In this document: positions 47,011-56,919 of the stretch, in pieces
Layout of the letters: each line of letters starts with the position of its first letter
How positions within the stretch are numbered: the first letter of the stretch is position 1
DNA from: Arenimonas terrae
GTDB lineage: Bacteria; Pseudomonadota; Gammaproteobacteria; Xanthomonadales; Xanthomonadaceae
Direction of reading: 5' to 3'
DNA length: 64,000 nucleotides
Assembly (NCBI RefSeq): GCF_006265115.1
Contig: NZ_SMDR01000002.1
Coordinates: forward strand, 557,743-621,742
Notes under the pieces: generated by a model
What the model was told of the DNA's origin: nothing
The model's database searches: none
What the model saw: the letters and a program-made list of their open reading frames with translations, nothing else
Position numbers and translations under genes: made by a program

Positions 47011-49173
47011 GTGAACGCCGAGAACACCCTCTCCCGCCGCAAGTTCCTCAAGGCCAGCGCCCTGATCGGCGGCGGCCTGGTGGTCGCCTTCGTCGTGCCG
47101 GGCGCGAAGCGGTTCGCGTTCGCGCAGGAACCGGCGGCGGCCAGTGCCGGCTTCGTGCCCAACGCCTTCCTGCGCATCGGCGCCGACGACAGCGTCACCG
47201 TGCTGCTGGCGAACTCGGAAATGGGCCAGGGCATCTGGACCACGCTGTCGATGCTGATCGCCGAAGAGCTCGACGCCGACTGGACGAAGATCAAGGCCGA
47301 ACACGCGCCGGCGGCGCCGGCCTACGCCAATCCCGTGTTCGGCATGCAGGGCACCGGCGGCTCCACGACGACCTGGGCGCAGTTCGACAATTACCGCAAT
47401 GCCGGCGCCACCGCGCGCGCCTTGCTGGTGCAGGCCGCAGCCGCACGCTTCGGCGTGCCGGCGTCGGATTGCCGCACGGAAAACGGCGAAGTCATCGCCG
47501 GCGAACAGCGCGCGCGTTTCGGCGAACTGGCCGACGACGCCGGCAAGCTCGCCGCGCCGGCCCAGGTCGCGCTGAAGGACCCGAAGGACTGGAAGCTGAT
47601 CGGCAAGGGCGCCAAGCGCCTGGACGGCCTGGACAAGATCACCGGGCGCGCGGTGTTCGGCATGGATGTGCAGTTCGACGGCCTGCTTACCGCCCTGGTG
47701 GCGCGCGCGCCGGTGTTCGGCGGCAAGCTGGTCACGCTGGACGACAGCGCCGCCAAGGCGGTGCCCGGCGTACGCCATGTGGTGCAGGTGCCGAGCGGCG
47801 TGGCCGTGGTTGCCGATCATTTCTGGGCCGCCAAGCTCGGCCGCGACGCGCTCAAGCTCGAATGGGACCTCGGGCCGCACGCCGGCCTCGACTCCGGCGC
47901 CCTTCGCGCGGAGTTCCAGCGCCTCGCCGGCACCGAAGGCACGCGCGCCGCGGATGCCGGCGACGCCGCCGCGGCCCTGGCCAAGGGCGGCAAGCAGGTG
48001 GAAGCCGAATACGCGGTGCCCTACCTGGCGCACGCGCCGATGGAGCCGCTCAACTGCACGGTGAAGATCGGCGCCGACCGCTGCGATGTCTGGACCGGCA
48101 CGCAGTTCCAGACCCTGGACCAGGGGCATACGGCGCGCATCACCGGACTCAAGCCCGAGCAGGTCTTCATCCACACCACCTTCCTCGGCGGTGGCTTCGG
48201 CCGGCGCGCGACCGCGGAATCGGACTTCGTGGTCGAGGCCGTGCACGTGGCCAAGGCCGCGGGCGCGCCGGTGAAGACCGTCTGGACCCGCGACGACGAC
48301 ATCCGCGGCGGCTACTACCGTTCGGCCTTCCTGCACCGCGCGAAGGTGGCGCTGGGCGAGGACGGGCTGCCGACCGCCTGGCACCAGGTGCTGGTCGGCC
48401 AGTCGCTGGCGGCGGGCACGCCGATGGCGCCGATGATGATCCACAACGGCGTCGACCACACCTCGGTGGAAGGCGTGGCCGATTCGCCCTACCTCAAGTC
48501 CGTCGCCGACCGCCGGGTCGAACTGCATTCGCCGGAGACCGGGGTGAAAGTGCTGTGGTGGCGCTCGGTCGGCCACAGCCATACCGCGTTCGCGATGGAG
48601 TCGCTGGTGGATGAGCTGGCGCAGGCGGCAGGCCAGGATCCGGTCGAATACCGTCGCGCGCTGCTCAAGAACGAGCCCCGGCATCTGGGCGTGCTGAACC
48701 TGGCCGCCGAAAAGGCCGGCTGGGGCAGCCCGCTGCCCGAAGGCCGCGCCCGCGGCATCGCCGTGCATGCCTCCTTCGGCAGCTTCTGCGCGCAGGTGGC
48801 CGAGGTGTCGCTGGTGGACGGCGCGCCGCGCGTGCACCGGGTGGTGGTGGCGGTGGACTGCGGCATGGCGGTCAATCCCGACAACGTCGCCGCGCAGATG
48901 GAGTCCTGCGTGGCCTTCGGTCTCAGCGCCGCGCTGCACAGCCGGCTGAGCTTCAAGGACGGCCGCGTGCAGGAATCGAACTTCCACGACTTCCGCATCC
49001 TGCGCCTGGCCGAGATGCCGGTGGTCGAAGTCCACATCCTCAACAGCGGCGAGAAGATGGGCGGCATCGGCGAAACCGGCGTGCCGCCGGTGGCGCCCGC
49101 GGTCGCCAACGCCGTGTTCGCACTCACCGGCCAGCGCCTGCGCGAACTGCCGCTGCAACTGGCTGCGGGCTGA
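47011..49173 (+). CDS. Molybdenum hydroxylase large subunit, IorB-like, Tat-exported
   Basis: The 720-aa product starts from a GTG with GGAGGT upstream. The N-terminus ([20 protein letters not shown]) is a twin-arginine leader. The molybdopterin-binding part has [47 protein letters not shown] (about 392) and [15 protein letters not shown], whose Glu (about 687) is the expected base. It resembles isoquinoline 1-oxidoreductase beta subunits, hydroxylating an aromatic heterocycle or aldehyde in the periplasm. The exact substrate is unknown. The cytochrome c gene follows by 10 bases. Confidence 0.92.
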   Translation: MNAENTLSRRKFLKASALIGGGLVVAFVVPGAKRFAFAQEPAAASAGFVPNAFLRIGADDSVTVLLANSEMGQGIWTTLSMLIAEELDADWTKIKAEHAPAAPAYANPVFGMQGTGGSTTTWAQFDNYRNAGATARALLVQAAAARFGVPASDCRTENGEVIAGEQRARFGELADDAGKLAAPAQVALKDPKDWKLIGKGAKRLDGLDKITGRAVFGMDVQFDGLLTALVARAPVFGGKLVTLDDSAAKAVPGVRHVVQVPSGVAVVADHFWAAKLGRDALKLEWDLGPHAGLDSGALRAEFQRLAGTEGTRAADAGDAAAALAKGGKQVEAEYAVPYLAHAPMEPLNCTVKIGADRCDVWTGTQFQTLDQGHTARITGLKPEQVFIHTTFLGGGFGRRATAESDFVVEAVHVAKAAGAPVKTVWTRDDDIRGGYYRSAFLHRAKVALGEDGLPTAWHQVLVGQSLAAGTPMAPMMIHNGVDHTSVEGVADSPYLKSVADRRVELHSPETGVKVLWWRSVGHSHTAFAMESLVDELAQAAGQDPVEYRRALLKNEPRHLGVLNLAAEKAGWGSPLPEGRARGIAVHASFGSFCAQVAEVSLVDGAPRVHRVVVAVDCGMAVNPDNVAAQMESCVAFGLSAALHSRLSFKDGRVQESNFHDFRILRLAEMPVVEVHILNSGEKMGGIGETGVPPVAPAVANAVFALTGQRLRELPLQLAAG

Positions 49174-49183
49174 GTAGACGACC

Positions 49184-49747
49184 ATGCGCAAGCTGCTGCC
49201 GATCGTCCTCGCCCTGCCGCTGGCCGCCTGCGGCCCGTCCGCCGAAGAGCGCGCGGCCGGCGTCGCCGCCTTCGCCACCGTGCAGCAGGTGTTCCAGCAC
49301 CCGCGCTGCCAGAACTGCCACATCGAAGGCGATGCACCGCTGCAGTTCGACGCCGGCCTGCTGCACGCGCAGAACGTGGCGCGCGGCCCCGAGGGCAAGG
49401 GCGCGCCCGGCCTGCCCTGCAGCGCCTGCCACGGCGAAACCAATCCGCCGGCAAGTTACGGGCCGCATGCGCCGCCCGGCGCGCCGCACTGGCAGCTGCC
49501 GCCGCCGGACATGAAGATGGCCTGGATCGGGCTGCCGCCGGCCGAACTCTGCGCGATGGTGAAGGACGAAGCCCGCAACGGCGGCCGCGATTTCGCCGCG
49601 CTCACCAAACACGTCAGCGAGGACGCGCTGGTGCTGTGGGGCTGGAACCCGGGCGGCGAGCGCGCGCCGGTGCCGGTGCCGCACGCCGAGTTCATCGCCG
49701 CGTTCACCACCTGGGCCAACGCCGGCGGGCCCTGCCCGGAAGGTTGA
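49184..49747 (+). CDS. Diheme c-type cytochrome lipoprotein
   Basis: The 187-aa product has a lipoprotein signal (LALPLAAC, Cys about residue 16) and two heme c motifs, CQNCH and CSACH. Distal Met candidates lie in DMKMAW. It is probably the electron acceptor of the molybdenum enzyme, at the outer face of the membrane. It follows the large subunit closely, as in isoquinoline/aldehyde oxidoreductase loci. Confidence 0.87.
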   Translation: MRKLLPIVLALPLAACGPSAEERAAGVAAFATVQQVFQHPRCQNCHIEGDAPLQFDAGLLHAQNVARGPEGKGAPGLPCSACHGETNPPASYGPHAPPGAPHWQLPPPDMKMAWIGLPPAELCAMVKDEARNGGRDFAALTKHVSEDALVLWGWNPGGERAPVPVPHAEFIAAFTTWANAGGPCPEG

Positions 49748-49788
49748 TCGTGGGCCTGGCCGCCGCTCGGCGACAGGCCGGTGCCGGC

Positions 49789-50190
49789 ATGCGCTTTCCT
49801 GACTGCAGCCGCGGATTGCGGACCTTCACCCTGCTGCTCGCGCTGGTCCTGGCGGCTCCCTTGCCGGCACAGGCGACGCCCGCGGACGCAGAGCGCGAGA
49901 TCACCGCCCTGATCGCCGGCCTACGCGATTCGCCCTGCCGCTTCCAGCGCAACGGCCGCTGGCACGACGGCGCGCGCGCCGCCGCGCACCTGCGCCGCAA
50001 ATACGACTACGTGCGCGAGCGTGGCGGCGTGGACAGCGCCGAGGCCTTCATCGAACTCGCCGCTTCGCGCAGCAGCTTCACCGGCCGTCCCTACCGCGTG
50101 CAGTGCGGCGAAGCGGCGGCCATCGACGCGGGCGCCTGGTTCCGCGCGCGCCTGGCCCTGCTGCGTGGACCGAAACCGCGCGGGTCCTGA
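49789..50190 (+). CDS. DUF5329-like exported protein
   Basis: The 133-aa product has a signal peptide (FTLLLALVLAAPLPAQA) and a small domain: ITALIAGLRDSPCRFQRNGR, AAAHLRRKYDYVRER and the pair of Cys in SPCRF and VQCGE. It looks like the YfeK/DUF5329 family of secreted proteins, unknown in function. The ATG at 49789 was preferred to a GTG 39 bases upstream because it gives the normal signal peptide. It ends 6 bases before the convergent exporter gene. Confidence 0.7.
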   Translation: MRFPDCSRGLRTFTLLLALVLAAPLPAQATPADAEREITALIAGLRDSPCRFQRNGRWHDGARAAAHLRRKYDYVRERGGVDSAEAFIELAASRSSFTGRPYRVQCGEAAAIDAGAWFRARLALLRGPKPRGS

Positions 50191-50196
50191 GCTGCC

Positions 50197-51084
50197 TTAC
50201 GTCACGCGCGCTTTGGCGCGGGTGATGATCACCACGCCGAGCAGGATCACCGCCATCGCGCCGACCGCGTCCCAGCCCACGCGCTCGTGCAGCAGCAGCG
50301 CGCCCAGCAGCACCGCGATCGGCGGGTTGACGTAGGCGTAGCTGGTCGCCAGCGCCGGCCGCACGTGGTGCAGCAGCCAGACGTAGGCGCTGAAGCCGAC
50401 GATCGACCCGAAGGCCGCGAGGTAGCCGACCGCCAGGGTCGCCTTCAGCGGCGGCACTTCGACGATGCGTTCGCCCAGCGCCAGGCCGAGCACGCCCATC
50501 GCCACGCCGCCGCACAGCATCTGCGCCGCCGTGCTCATGAAGGGCGCCGGCAGGTCGCGACCGCGGCTCCACACCGAACCCCAGGCCCAGGCGATCGGCG
50601 CCAGCAGCAGCGCGACCATGCCGACTGCGCTGGCGCGCATCTCGCCGTCGAAGTTGAGCCAGACCACGCCGAGGAAACCGATCACCAGGCCGGTCCACTC
50701 GCCGCGGCTGGGATGCTGGCCACGCAGCATGCCGAACAGGCCGGCCCACAGCGGCATCGAGGCCACCGCCACCGCCGCCAGACCCGACGACACCGTCTGT
50801 TCGGCAACATTCACCAGGCCGTTGCCCAGCAGCATCATGAACAGGCCCATGATCGCCGCGTTTTTCCACTGCGCACGGGTCGGCGGCGCATGGCCGCGCC
50901 AGCGCAGGAAGGCGTAGAACACCAGGCTGGCCGCAACGAAGCGCAGGCTGCCCATCAGGAAAGGCGGATAACCTTCCAGGCCGACGCGGATCGCCAGATA
51001 GGTGGAGCCCCAGACCAGGTACACCGACGCCAGGGCCAGGCCGACCGCCAGGGCCGAGGGTGCCGCGGATTTTCCAGCACTCAT
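50197..51084 (-). CDS. YedA-like EamA drug/metabolite exporter
   Basis: The 295-aa product has ten transmembrane helices in two EamA units. It matches YedA-type sequences: VYLVWGSTYLAIRVGLEGYP, PPFLMGSLRFVAASLVFY and AYVNPPIAVLLGALLLHERV. It should export a metabolite or drug from the cytosol. The start overlaps the stop of the methyltransferase gene (ATGA), so the two are co-translated. Confidence 0.9.
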   Translation of the reverse strand: MSAGKSAAPSALAVGLALASVYLVWGSTYLAIRVGLEGYPPFLMGSLRFVAASLVFYAFLRWRGHAPPTRAQWKNAAIMGLFMMLLGNGLVNVAEQTVSSGLAAVAVASMPLWAGLFGMLRGQHPSRGEWTGLVIGFLGVVWLNFDGEMRASAVGMVALLLAPIAWAWGSVWSRGRDLPAPFMSTAAQMLCGGVAMGVLGLALGERIVEVPPLKATLAVGYLAAFGSIVGFSAYVWLLHHVRPALATSYAYVNPPIAVLLGALLLHERVGWDAVGAMAVILLGVVIITRAKARVT

Positions 51085-51944
51085 GCGCGGCTCTTTTTTC
51101 CTTCCCTGTGCCGTGCCGATTCTGCCGCAAGCAGGCCCTGCTTGCGCGGCAGGCCCCAGCGATAGCCGCCGGGCGTGCCGTCGCCGCGGATCACGCGGTG
51201 GCAGGGCACCAGCACCGCGACGCGGTTGCTGGCGCAGGCGCGCGCGACGGCGCGGGCGGCGCGCGGCGCGCCGAGCTCCTGCGCGAGTTCGGCATAGCTG
51301 CGGGTTTCGCCGGCGGGGATGCGCATCAGCGCCGACCAGACGCGCTGCTGGAAGGCGGTGCCGATCAGCTCCACCGGCACCTGGCCGTCCTTCTGCGCCA
51401 GCGCGTCGGCGACCGCGCGCAGGCGCGGCGCCAGGAACTCGTCGCGGCCGCTGTCCACGCGCTGCAGCTCGGCGCGCGGGAATTCGGCGCGCAGCTCCGC
51501 TTCCAGCGCGGCCGCGTCGTCGCCGAGCGACACCGCGCAGACGCCGCGTTCGGTGGCCGCGACCAGGGCCAGGCCCAGGGCGGTGTCCACCAGCGACCAG
51601 CGGATCTGCAGGCCCTCGCCGCCGCGGCGGTAGGCCAGGGGCGCCATGCCCAGGCGGGCGGCGCCGTCTTCATACACGCGGCTCGGCGAACCGTAGCCGG
51701 CCTCGTACAGCGCCTGGGTCACGGCCTGGCCTTCGCGCAGGCCGCGCTTGAGCGTCTGCAGGCGGCGCTGGGCGCGGTATTCGGCCGGGCTCAGGCCGAA
51801 CTGCTCGCGGAACTTGCGCTGCAGGTGGCTGGGGCTGAGGCCGACGGCGGCGCCGAGCTGGGCCAGGCCCAGGTCGTCCTGGTCCAGCAGGCGGCGGGCG
51901 CGGTCGAGGCGGCGGTCGGGGGTGGCGATGGCGTGGCTGTCCAT
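51081..51944 (-). CDS. AraC-type/O6-methylguanine-DNA methyltransferase fusion (Ada-like)
   Basis: The 287-aa product has an AraC HTH in the first 110 residues (GLSPSHLQRKFREQFGLSPA), an intermediate domain and an O6-alkylguanine-DNA alkyltransferase domain. The latter has AFQQRVWSALMRIPAGET and the acceptor site VLVPCHRVIRGDG (Cys about 249). It lacks the N-terminal zinc domain of true Ada, so it cannot sense phosphotriesters in the Ada way. It should transfer alkyl groups from O6-guanine to its own Cys and may also regulate genes. It is coupled to the exporter gene. Confidence 0.9.
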   Translation of the reverse strand: MDSHAIATPDRRLDRARRLLDQDDLGLAQLGAAVGLSPSHLQRKFREQFGLSPAEYRAQRRLQTLKRGLREGQAVTQALYEAGYGSPSRVYEDGAARLGMAPLAYRRGGEGLQIRWSLVDTALGLALVAATERGVCAVSLGDDAAALEAELRAEFPRAELQRVDSGRDEFLAPRLRAVADALAQKDGQVPVELIGTAFQQRVWSALMRIPAGETRSYAELAQELGAPRAARAVARACASNRVAVLVPCHRVIRGDGTPGGYRWGLPRKQGLLAAESARHREGKKSRA

Positions 51945-52000
51945 GCGCCCAGACTAGCCGGCGCCGTCGGGCACCGGCTATCCGGATGTTGCGGTTTCGC

Positions 52001-54169
52001 TTATTCGGCCCAGACCGTCGGCTGGCGCGTCACCGGCAGCACCTGGGCGGTGAGCTGGCGGTCGGCCGACAGCAGGTCGAGCGCATCGGCCAGGATCGCC
52101 GCCGACTCGCGCAGCAGAGGATCCGGGCGGTTCTTGGCGGCCTCTTCCTCGGCGGCCTGCTGGGCGACGCTGCGCTCGCTGGCGGCCAGGCCGTCGTCGT
52201 CGCGCGCGAGGCTGGCGACATCGATGCCGGCGGCCTTGCGCTCGGCCTCGCGCTGCTTGCGCTCGGCGGCCAGGCGGTCACGCTCGGCGGCGCGCACGGT
52301 TTCGTTGAGCGAGAGGGTCTTCTTGTCACGCTCGGCGCGGAAGGTCGCGACGTCTTCGGCCCACCAGCGGAACTCGCGATCGGTGGCCACGCGCGCCTTG
52401 TGCTGCTGCAGCAGCTGCGGACGCAGCGCGGCCAGGTTGCCCAGGTTGCCGTGCGGCGCGCGGGCAATGCGGGTCGCCGGCAGTGCGTTGTCGTAGGTGC
52501 TCTCGCCGTACTCGCTGGCGTCCAGGCTGACCGGGAAGGCCAGGTCGGGCAGCACGCCGGCATGCTGGGTGGTGCCGCCGTCGACGCGGAAGAACTGCGC
52601 CACGGTCAGCTTCACCTGGCCGAACTTGGCCTGGTCCTTGCGCGGGAAGCGGTCGAGGTCAATGAGACTTTGCACCGTGCCCTTGCCGAAGGTCGGCTCG
52701 CCGATGATCAGGCCGCGACCGTAGTCCTGGATCGCGGCGGCGAAGATCTCCGAGGCCGAGGCCGAGCTGCGGTTCACCAGCACGGCCAGCGGGCCGTCCC
52801 AGGCCACGCCGGTCATGTCGTCGGATTCCACGCTGACGCGGCCGCCGGTCTCGCGCACCTGCACCACCGGGCCCTGGTCGATGAACAGGCCGGTGAGTTC
52901 GACGGCCTCCAGCAGCGAGCCGCCGCCGTTGTCGCGCAGGTCGATCACCACGCCGTCCACCTTCTCGGCGCGCAGCTCGCGCAGCAGTCTGGCGACGTCG
53001 GCGGTGGCCGAACGCGCGTCCTTGTCGCCGCGGCGCCGGGCTTCGAAGTCCAGGTAGAAGGTCGGCAGTTCGACCACGCCGATGCGGCGGTCGCCGATGT
53101 CGATCACGCGCTTCTGCGCCGCCTGCTGCTCGAGCTTGACCTTGTCGCGGATGATGCTGATCGGCTGCGGCTTGGCGTCGGTGCCGGCCTCGGCGGGCAG
53201 CACGTCCAGGCGGACCTGGGTGCCCTTCTTGCCGCGGATCAGCGCGACCACATCGTCGATGCGCCAGCCCACCACGTCCACCATCGGGCCGCTGGCGCCC
53301 TGGCCGACCGCGACCACGCGGTCGCCGACCTTGAGCTTGCCGCCGTTGTCGGCCGGACCGCCCGGCACGATGGTGCGGATGACCACGAATTCGTCCTGGC
53401 GCTGCAGCACGGCGCCGATGCCCTCGAGCGAGAGCCGCATCTGCATGTTGAAGTTCTCGGCGCTGCGCGGCGCCATGTAGCTGGTGTGCGGATCGATCGA
53501 GGTCGCGTAGGCGTTCATGAACGACTCGAACACGTCGTCGCCGCGCAGCTCGTGCACACGCTCGGCCAGGCCGGCGTAGCGCTTGTCCAGGGTCTTGCGG
53601 ATCTCGGCCTGGTCGCGGCCGGCGAGCCGCAGGCGCAGCGCGTCGTTCTTGACGTACTTGCGCCAGGCTTCGTCGAGCTCGGCGGCGTTGGCGGCCCAGC
53701 GTGCGTCCTCGCGGTCGTAGGCCCAGGTCTCGTTGCTGCTGAAGTCGAAGGGCTTGGCCAGCAGGCGGCGCGCGTGGGCGACGCGCTCGTCGACGCGCTG
53801 CAGGTAGGTCTTGAAGATTTCGTAGGCCGGGTCGAGGCGCTGGTTCTTGATCGCGTCGTCGTGGCCGTTGCGGTAGGCCTCGAAGCGGGTGATGTCGGCC
53901 TGGGTGAAGAACAGCTTCTGGCTGTCGAGCGATTCCAGGTAGCGGCGGTGGATCTCGGCCGACAGCGCATCGTCCAGCGGCTTGGCGCGGTAGACGTAGC
54001 GGCTGTCGGACAGGATGCCGTAGACCAGGCGCGCGGCCGCGGCCTGTTCGGCACTGGGGCTGAGCTCCTCGAGGCTGGTCGGGGCGCTGCCGCCGGGGGC
54101 GGAACTGGCGGCCACGGCCAGGGCCAGCGGCAGGGCGGCGGAGAGGGCGATCAGCTTGTGCTTGAGCAT
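52001..54169 (-). CDS. prc: Tail-specific protease Prc/CtpA (S41)
   Basis: The 722-aa product is a full Prc-type enzyme. It has a signal peptide, a helical N-terminal domain, a PDZ domain (LSLEGIGAVLQRQDEFVVIR, PGGPADNGGKLKVGDRVVAV) and the S41 core with RDNGGGSLLEAVELTGLF, SSASASEIFAA (Ser about 468) and FGKGTVQSL (Lys about 494). The Ser-Lys dyad is complete. It ends with a charged Arg/Glu-rich coiled-coil region (RDRLAAERKQREAERKA). It trims PBPs and damaged proteins in the periplasm. Confidence 0.95.
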   Translation of the reverse strand: MLKHKLIALSAALPLALAVAASSAPGGSAPTSLEELSPSAEQAAAARLVYGILSDSRYVYRAKPLDDALSAEIHRRYLESLDSQKLFFTQADITRFEAYRNGHDDAIKNQRLDPAYEIFKTYLQRVDERVAHARRLLAKPFDFSSNETWAYDREDARWAANAAELDEAWRKYVKNDALRLRLAGRDQAEIRKTLDKRYAGLAERVHELRGDDVFESFMNAYATSIDPHTSYMAPRSAENFNMQMRLSLEGIGAVLQRQDEFVVIRTIVPGGPADNGGKLKVGDRVVAVGQGASGPMVDVVGWRIDDVVALIRGKKGTQVRLDVLPAEAGTDAKPQPISIIRDKVKLEQQAAQKRVIDIGDRRIGVVELPTFYLDFEARRRGDKDARSATADVARLLRELRAEKVDGVVIDLRDNGGGSLLEAVELTGLFIDQGPVVQVRETGGRVSVESDDMTGVAWDGPLAVLVNRSSASASEIFAAAIQDYGRGLIIGEPTFGKGTVQSLIDLDRFPRKDQAKFGQVKLTVAQFFRVDGGTTQHAGVLPDLAFPVSLDASEYGESTYDNALPATRIARAPHGNLGNLAALRPQLLQQHKARVATDREFRWWAEDVATFRAERDKKTLSLNETVRAAERDRLAAERKQREAERKAAGIDVASLARDDDGLAASERSVAQQAAEEEAAKNRPDPLLRESAAILADALDLLSADRQLTAQVLPVTRQPTVWAE

Positions 54170-54276
54170 GGGGAGCTTCCGGGAATCAGGGGGTCAGCTT
54201 GCGCCCCCGGGGACGGCGGGGCCTGTGCCGATAGTGCTATCGAAGCCGTGCGTCCCGAGCATACCCCCGCCCTTGT

Positions 54277-55284
54277 TCAGGCGGGGTCAGCAACGAACCC
54301 GGCTTCAGCCGCCATTCGGTCGGCATGGTAGGACGAGCGCACCATCGGGCCGGAGGCCACGTGGGTGAAGCCCATCGCCAGGCCTTCGACCTCCAGGGCC
54401 TTGAATTGTTCCGGGGTCCAGTACGCCATCACCGGATGGTGGTGCGGCGTCGGCTGCAGGTACTGGCCGATGGTGACCATGTCCACGTCGTGGGCACGCA
54501 GGTCGCGCAGGGCGCCCAGCACCTGGTCCCAGGTCTCGCCCAGGCCCAGCATGATGCCGCTCTTGGTCGGCACGTCCGGGTGCTGGGCCTTGAAGCGCTG
54601 CAGCAGCTGCAGCGACCAGTCGTAGTCGGCGCCCGGGCGCACGTTCGGGTACAGCTCGCGCACCGTTTCCAGGTTGTGGTTGAACACGTCCGGCGGATTC
54701 GTGGCCAGGATCTCCAGCGCGCGGTCCATGCGGCCCTTGCCGCGGAAATCGGGCGTGAGGATCTCGATCTTGAGGTTCGGCGACAGCGCGCGCGCCTCGC
54801 GGATGCAGTCGGCGAAATGCTGGGCGCCGCCGTCGCGCAGGTCGTCGCGGTCCACCGAGGTGATCACCACATAACGAAGGCCCATGTCGGCGACGGTGCG
54901 CGCCAGGCTGGCCGGCTCGCCGGCGTCGGGCGGCTTGGGCCGGCCGTGGGCGACGTCGCAGAAGCTGCAGCGGCGGGTGCAGACCTCGCCCAGGATCATG
55001 AAGGTCGCGGTGCCGTGGCTGAAGCACTCGTGGATGTTCGGGCAGCTGGCCTCCTCGCAGACGGTGACCAGGCGGTTCTCGCGCAGCTTGGACTTGAGCT
55101 TGGCGACCGCGTTGCCGGCCGGAATGCGGACCCGGATCCAGCTGGGTTTACGCAGGACCGGCGCGTTTTCGTCGAACTTGACCGGGCTTTTACCGATCTT
55201 GTCGCCGCCCAGCTGCTTCGCACCCTCGACCAGGGGGGAACCCAGCACCTGCAGGGGAATGGTCTTGGCGGCGGGGTCGGACAT
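54277..55284 (-). CDS. lipA: Lipoyl synthase
   Basis: The 335-aa product has both Fe-S motifs: [12 protein letters not shown] (auxiliary cluster, residues about 75) and [10 protein letters not shown] (radical SAM cluster, about 100). It inserts sulfur at C6 and C8 of the octanoyl group made by LipB. It has the RSSYHAD C-terminal Ser motif of the family. lipB lies 12 bases upstream, so both are one operon. Confidence 0.97.
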   Translation of the reverse strand: MSDPAAKTIPLQVLGSPLVEGAKQLGGDKIGKSPVKFDENAPVLRKPSWIRVRIPAGNAVAKLKSKLRENRLVTVCEEASCPNIHECFSHGTATFMILGEVCTRRCSFCDVAHGRPKPPDAGEPASLARTVADMGLRYVVITSVDRDDLRDGGAQHFADCIREARALSPNLKIEILTPDFRGKGRMDRALEILATNPPDVFNHNLETVRELYPNVRPGADYDWSLQLLQRFKAQHPDVPTKSGIMLGLGETWDQVLGALRDLRAHDVDMVTIGQYLQPTPHHHPVMAYWTPEQFKALEVEGLAMGFTHVASGPMVRSSYHADRMAAEAGFVADPA

Positions 55285-55296
55285 GGGCGCGGGGAC

Positions 55297-56040
55297 TCAG
55301 GCGGGCGGGGTCAGGTCGGGCGGTTCGGGCGAAAATCGGGGCCTCAGGCCCAGCTGGGCGGACAGGGCCGCGACCAGGGCCGGCTTGAGCGCAGCCGGGT
55401 CGCCGGGGCCGCCCAAGTCTAGCACCGAGGTCACTTCCAGCCCCTGGAAACCGCAGGGATTGATGCGCCGGAACGGCTCCAGGTCCATGGCCACGTTGAA
55501 GGCCAGGCCGTGGAAGCTGCAGCCGCGGCGGACCCGCAGGCCCAGGGCCATCACCTTGGCGCCGTCCACGTAGATGCCGGGCGCGCCCTCCTTGCGGACC
55601 GCGGCGATGCCCTGCGCGGCCAGCACGTCGATCACGGCCTGTTCGATCCGGCAGACCAGTTCGCGCACGCCCAGGCCCAGCCGGCGCAGGTCCACCAGCG
55701 GGTAGGCCACGATCTGGCCAGGGCCGTGATAGGTCACCTGGCCGCCGCGGTCGACGTTGATCACCGGAATGTCGCCCGGCGCCAGCACGTGTTCGGGTTT
55801 GCCGGCCTGGCCCAGCGTGAACACCGGATCGTGTTCGACCAGCCACAGCTCGTCTTCGGTGTCGGGGCCGCGGGCGTCGGTGAGGCGCTGCATCGCGCGC
55901 CATACCGGCACGTAGGGCTGACGGCCGAGTTCACGCACCGCCCATGCCCGGCCCGCATCGCCGGCGCAGGCAGATGTGGCTTCGGGGCAGGACGCGTTCA
56001 GCATGTCTGGGCTCGCAGGGGAACTTCGGCGGAGCGACAT
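55297..56040 (-). CDS. lipB: Octanoyl-ACP:protein N-octanoyltransferase
   Basis: The 247-aa product has [60 protein letters not shown] (with Lys) and the acyl-acceptor Cys region [15 protein letters not shown]. It moves octanoyl from ACP to lipoyl domains. The ATG at 56040 is preceded by GGGAG; the N-terminal 25 residues look nonconserved. In related genomes ybeD usually lies just upstream, but here five unrelated genes separate them. Confidence 0.95.
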   Translation of the reverse strand: MSLRRSSPASPDMLNASCPEATSACAGDAGRAWAVRELGRQPYVPVWRAMQRLTDARGPDTEDELWLVEHDPVFTLGQAGKPEHVLAPGDIPVINVDRGGQVTYHGPGQIVAYPLVDLRRLGLGVRELVCRIEQAVIDVLAAQGIAAVRKEGAPGIYVDGAKVMALGLRVRRGCSFHGLAFNVAMDLEPFRRINPCGFQGLEVTSVLDLGGPGDPAALKPALVAALSAQLGLRPRFSPEPPDLTPPA

Positions 56041-56126
56041 GATATCCGCTCCCGCCGAGGGAAATGTCCGAAAAGCCCGCCATGCATCGTTCTACTGGGA
56101 ACCCCACGCTCCGGAGTTCCTCGAAT

Positions 56127-56747
56127 ATGCAACCGCTCGTCAAAGGCCTCCTGGCTGTCGCCATCTTCGCTGCCGGCATCGGCACGGTGATGCTTCTGGT
56201 CAAGGAAAGTCCCGCCACGATGTTGTCCGCCGACGGCGATGGCGACCGCATGGACCGGATCGAGCGCGAGCAGGAGAAGCGCTACGCCGAACTCAACGCG
56301 AAGCTTGACCGGCTCGCGGCGCATCTTGAGCGCGGCGCTTCGCCATCCGCGCCTCGCCGTTCGCCGCCGGCGCCGGTGCTCGACCTCGAGGCCGCCGCGG
56401 CGAAATCGCGCGACGTGCGCGCCGAACTCGAGCAGTCCGTCCTGTCCGAGCCGGTGTCGCCGCAGTGGGCCCTGGAAACGTCGCGCAGCATCGAGGCGGC
56501 GCTGGCTTCGGCCGATATCCGCGAAATCGGCGCCGAGCCTCCGCTGGGCCAGACCATCGAATGCCGGAGCACGATGTGCCGGATCGAAATGGTGTTCTCC
56601 AATCCCGATCACGCCATCGATGCAGGCACCGTTCTGAACATGGGCATCGCCGATCGCCTTCCTTACACCCGCGCAGTGCGCGATACGCTGCCGGATGGCA
56701 GCACGCAGATGATCGTCTATGCGTATCGCGACCGTCCCAAGTCGTGA
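56127..56747 (+). CDS. Family A protein, copy 1: membrane-anchored coiled coil with Cys-x4-Cys domain
   Basis: The 206-aa product (start at the ATG at 56127, matching copy 2; an ATG at 56064 is also possible) has an N-terminal transmembrane anchor (GLLAVAIFAAGIGTVMLL), a coiled coil (DRIEREQEKRYAELNAKLDR) and a Pro/Ala linker. The C-terminal domain has VSPQWALETSRSIEAAL, IECRSTMCRIEMVFSNP and LPDGSTQMIVYAYRD. The domain is shared with the gene at 58223 (about 50-60% similar over the last 100 residues). The two Cys are five apart and probably bonded in the periplasm. I recognise no described family. Confidence 0.7.
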   Translation: MQPLVKGLLAVAIFAAGIGTVMLLVKESPATMLSADGDGDRMDRIEREQEKRYAELNAKLDRLAAHLERGASPSAPRRSPPAPVLDLEAAAAKSRDVRAELEQSVLSEPVSPQWALETSRSIEAALASADIREIGAEPPLGQTIECRSTMCRIEMVFSNPDHAIDAGTVLNMGIADRLPYTRAVRDTLPDGSTQMIVYAYRDRPKS

Positions 56748-56919
56748 GCATGTCCGCATGCGGCGCGCGCTTGCGTTCTTGTACACGTAGACGAAATTGA
56801 CACGGGCGCGCATGTAGGCGCGGACCCCAAACAAAACAGACCTCAACCCCGACCGGGAGGATCAACGGCCTGATGGCTTCGATCCCGCACGGCGGCATTG
56901 TGCAACCAAGGAGCCAACC

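Noticed and set aside
56797-56830. TTGACA upstream of family B copy 1 as a promoter
   Set aside because: The -10 position reads GCGGAC, which is far from consensus; a promoter may exist but is not supported.
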